Shown here in pieces: positions 61,673 through 64,000 of a stretch of 64,000 bases of DNA. Where the stretch lies: contig VXAY01004983.1 of NCBI GenBank assembly GCA_013399855.1, positions 310,001 to 374,000 of the forward strand. The letters run 5' to 3'. Below the pieces are notes generated by a model that was given only the letters and a program-made list of their open reading frames with translations, was not told the DNA's origin and made no database searches. The stretch's first letter is position 1, and every line of letters begins with the position of its first letter. The translations under genes were made by a program, and so were the position numbers. Origin of the DNA: Oxyruncus cristatus. Its lineage: Eukaryota; Chordata; Aves; Passeriformes; Cotingidae.

Positions 61673-64000
61673 ACTCATATCAGCTTGGAAATCAATGTTC
61701 CTAGGAATTCTGTTTACAGAAAATACAATCCAGAATCAAGTCATATTGTCGTCTTCACAGCTTAAGATTTATCTTGAACTCGTTACCTGAAATAATTAGG
61801 GACTGGATGGCCTAGATAAATGAGTGAAATTGGGTGACCCAAGTTAGCCTCCACCACACCTCCTGGCTGTTGGCATAATTTGGCTCATATGGGATGCAAT
61901 GATAATGTCTCTGGACCTCATAGGAAGGGGAAAGATGAGAAAAACTATGGGGAGAGTGGGAATGCAAATAAATATTTGAAAATAGGAGAAAATAGCATCA
62001 GAATGAGATCATTTTAATATATTAAGAATTTCAAAAGACAAAACAAAATGTGCTACTCTCTTTTGGCCTGGCATGGCTTGTCCTGAAAAGAAAAAGCTCA
62101 CTGCCTTTCTAGACACTGGTACATGGAACTGCTTTTGAGGCAATGACAACAAAGGGAGAAGCACAGGGAACTATTTGTAAGATGACAGTTTTATAAACTT
62201 TAACATGGAGCTTGCCATTGACTGCAGTGTGGGAGATGATAGCATGAAGCCATGACAAAGAAGCTGACCAGGGAAGAGTACAAAGAAGTGAGGTCTAAGA
62301 AGCTGGTCCTTGGGTTGGTGCTAACATAGGAGGGTTAAATGGAGGGGATTTTTCTTGGACTTCCTGGGCAGATCATTTGCCCTAGGAATCAAAGAGTGAG
62401 CAGAATAATCAATATATAACATAGGTTTACTTCCTTAGTATTGTAAGGAAGAAGGCAGGATTGTTTTGCTTTGGGATAAACCAAAACAACATGTAGAAGA
62501 GAGATTTGAAAATAGGCAACTGGTACTTGACTTTCCTTTGCATCAGATGTGCCAGCAGGAGACTGGAAACTGTCTCCAAAATCAGGGTGAACTTGCATGG
62601 ACATTCAGTGATTCTTGTGGACACATTCTTCAGACTACAGTCAGCGTTATAGCCAGCACTCAGGGTGTTGGTGCAACGCAGAAGTTCAAAGATAGTTGAA
62701 GAGGTAGATCAAGGACAAAGAAAGCTTTGAGGGAATTCATGGCCTGGGATTAATGGAAGAACCAAATAATGAAGCAAAGGATAAGGATGGAGGAGACTTA
62801 AGAGGAAGATAAATGTGCTTGATAAATATCAGGTTGATAACAAGGGATTCTGTTAAAAGTGTTGAGCTAGAGTTGAAGGCCACATCAGGAGGGAGGGGGA
62901 GCAGCAGGAAAGTTAATTAATGAGGTGGCATCTCTGGATGAAAATATAAGTCACTGAGAGGAAGACAAGAAGGCAAGGCAGAGGGTTGCTAAGGTGGGTG
63001 GTATCAGGTGTTATGTTCATCACAGCAACATACAGCAGGAAGAAAAGTCAGAGGGAAGATTTGAAACAAAATGACAAAAGGGGGGAAGAAGAGTGCAGCT
63101 ACAGGGGGGAACCATCGTTTTTCATTCGGCTTCCCTCCTGAGTAGAATAATTTATCACTGAAATTCATCCTTTGTGTTTTATGTAATTGTGGCTCAATTT
63201 GTGATATTTCTTCACAAACAACAACTTTGGTAAATACTCCCTAACACTGTGCTGTGTTTGCTGAGGACCTTCACAACATGAGGTAGAGTGGTAAAAGCCA
63301 GCTAATTGCTGTGCAAGCAGGGTGGAGTCACCAAGCAGTGTTGTTATTGAGTGGCAACTCATAGTGTGGAGCTGCTGAAAATTAGTCATATTTTAGTAGT
63401 GTAACTGTGCTACTTTTCCTGATACTAAACACTCTCACATGCCAAATTTACTGTGGACTCTAAACAAAAGCTTGTGGCCAATTTCTGAACTGGCACAGAA
63501 AAGAAGAATTAAAAAATGCAAGTTCATAAATTTTGTCATTATAACTGTGTAAATTACATTCCTGATCCCATCAGGTGCTCCCTCTCATAGTGCCAGGCTC
63601 CCAGTTTCCATGTCTCCTCCCACAGAGCCCCATGACTCTCCCAGGCTCCAGTTCTCTGCGGTCAGCCAGGATTATCTCATGGTCCTGACTCATTCCCAGT
63701 TCTTCTGCCTCCACAAGCATAGTGGTGTCCATCAGCAAACAGCCTTGCTAAGGCACAGCCTGGTTACTCAGAACAAAGGCAAGGCAGAGAAAAAAGCTCC
63801 ACAACAAAAGAGCTATCTATATCAGTTTGTCTCTCTGCCTCCCACTAAAGCTGACTGATGGCTGCTCCTCTGGACTCCAGAACCTCTCCCCACTTTGTCC
63901 TGTGCTCAGTGACAGCTCCAGACAGCTGACTGCTCCCTCTCAGGAACAAATTCTTGACTGTTTGCCAATCTCTGGATTTGTATGCATCTAAACCAGAAAA
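61673..64000. other. Unique non-coding DNA with a purine-rich plus strand
   Basis: No gene or transposon is recognised. From about 62700 to 63110 the plus strand is strongly purine-biased, with many GGA, GAAG and AAGG words and runs of five or six G. The remaining sequence is unremarkable. Confidence 0.5.

Overview
The window looks like nuclear DNA from a bird, and I find no intact protein-coding gene in it. The evidence for a bird is repeat content. At least eight separate stretches are 3' pieces of the avian/reptilian LINE CR1. They carry its typical terminal ATTCTATGA-like repeat and the conserved 'ggttggaagggacc' / 'ggttggaactagatgatct' block. One 0.6 kb element (26066-26692) matches a widespread avian endogenous retrovirus LTR, starting TGTGCTGGTTTTGGCTGGGG and ending in a TTAAACCA block. 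The remaining sequence is AT-rich, CpG-poor and split among many short unrelated ORFs. This is typical of a vertebrate gene desert or a very large intron. I cannot name the species or the locus.

Layout. 1-14138 is unique sequence with no recognised feature. 14139-15057 holds the only clear CpG-rich patch (about 14640-14960). On its minus-strand side there is a TATA-like motif at one end and, at the other, an AATAAA followed about 30 nt later by a genomic A20 tract. The layout resembles a short transcript or retrocopy. 15058-22547 is unique sequence. 22548-26855 is the repeat-rich core: two minus-strand CR1 copies with near-identical 3' tails about 2.2 kb apart, one of them with a reverse-transcriptase remnant, then a solo LTR, then a plus-strand CR1 tail. 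26856-39074 is mostly unique, with a short plus-strand CR1 at 32450-32619, a G-quadruplex motif at 33832-33850, and a cluster of TAATCC-type homeodomain motifs near 38660-38790. 39075-47725 carries three more minus-strand CR1 pieces. The longest (47142-47725) still keeps the readable C-terminus of the CR1 ORF2 protein. 47726-64000 is mostly unique, with one plus-strand CR1 (55915-56204), a 14-bp minisatellite, AAAAC/CA simple repeats, a TTATAGCT-rich AT segment, and a strongly purine-biased stretch near the end.

How the parts relate. No operon or pathway can be described. The identifiable content is decayed, 5'-truncated retrotransposons plus simple repeats in unique DNA of unknown function. 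Repeat family names come from remembered consensus features, not from a database search. The short reading frames were checked by eye for known domains, and only CR1 ORF2 fragments were recognised.
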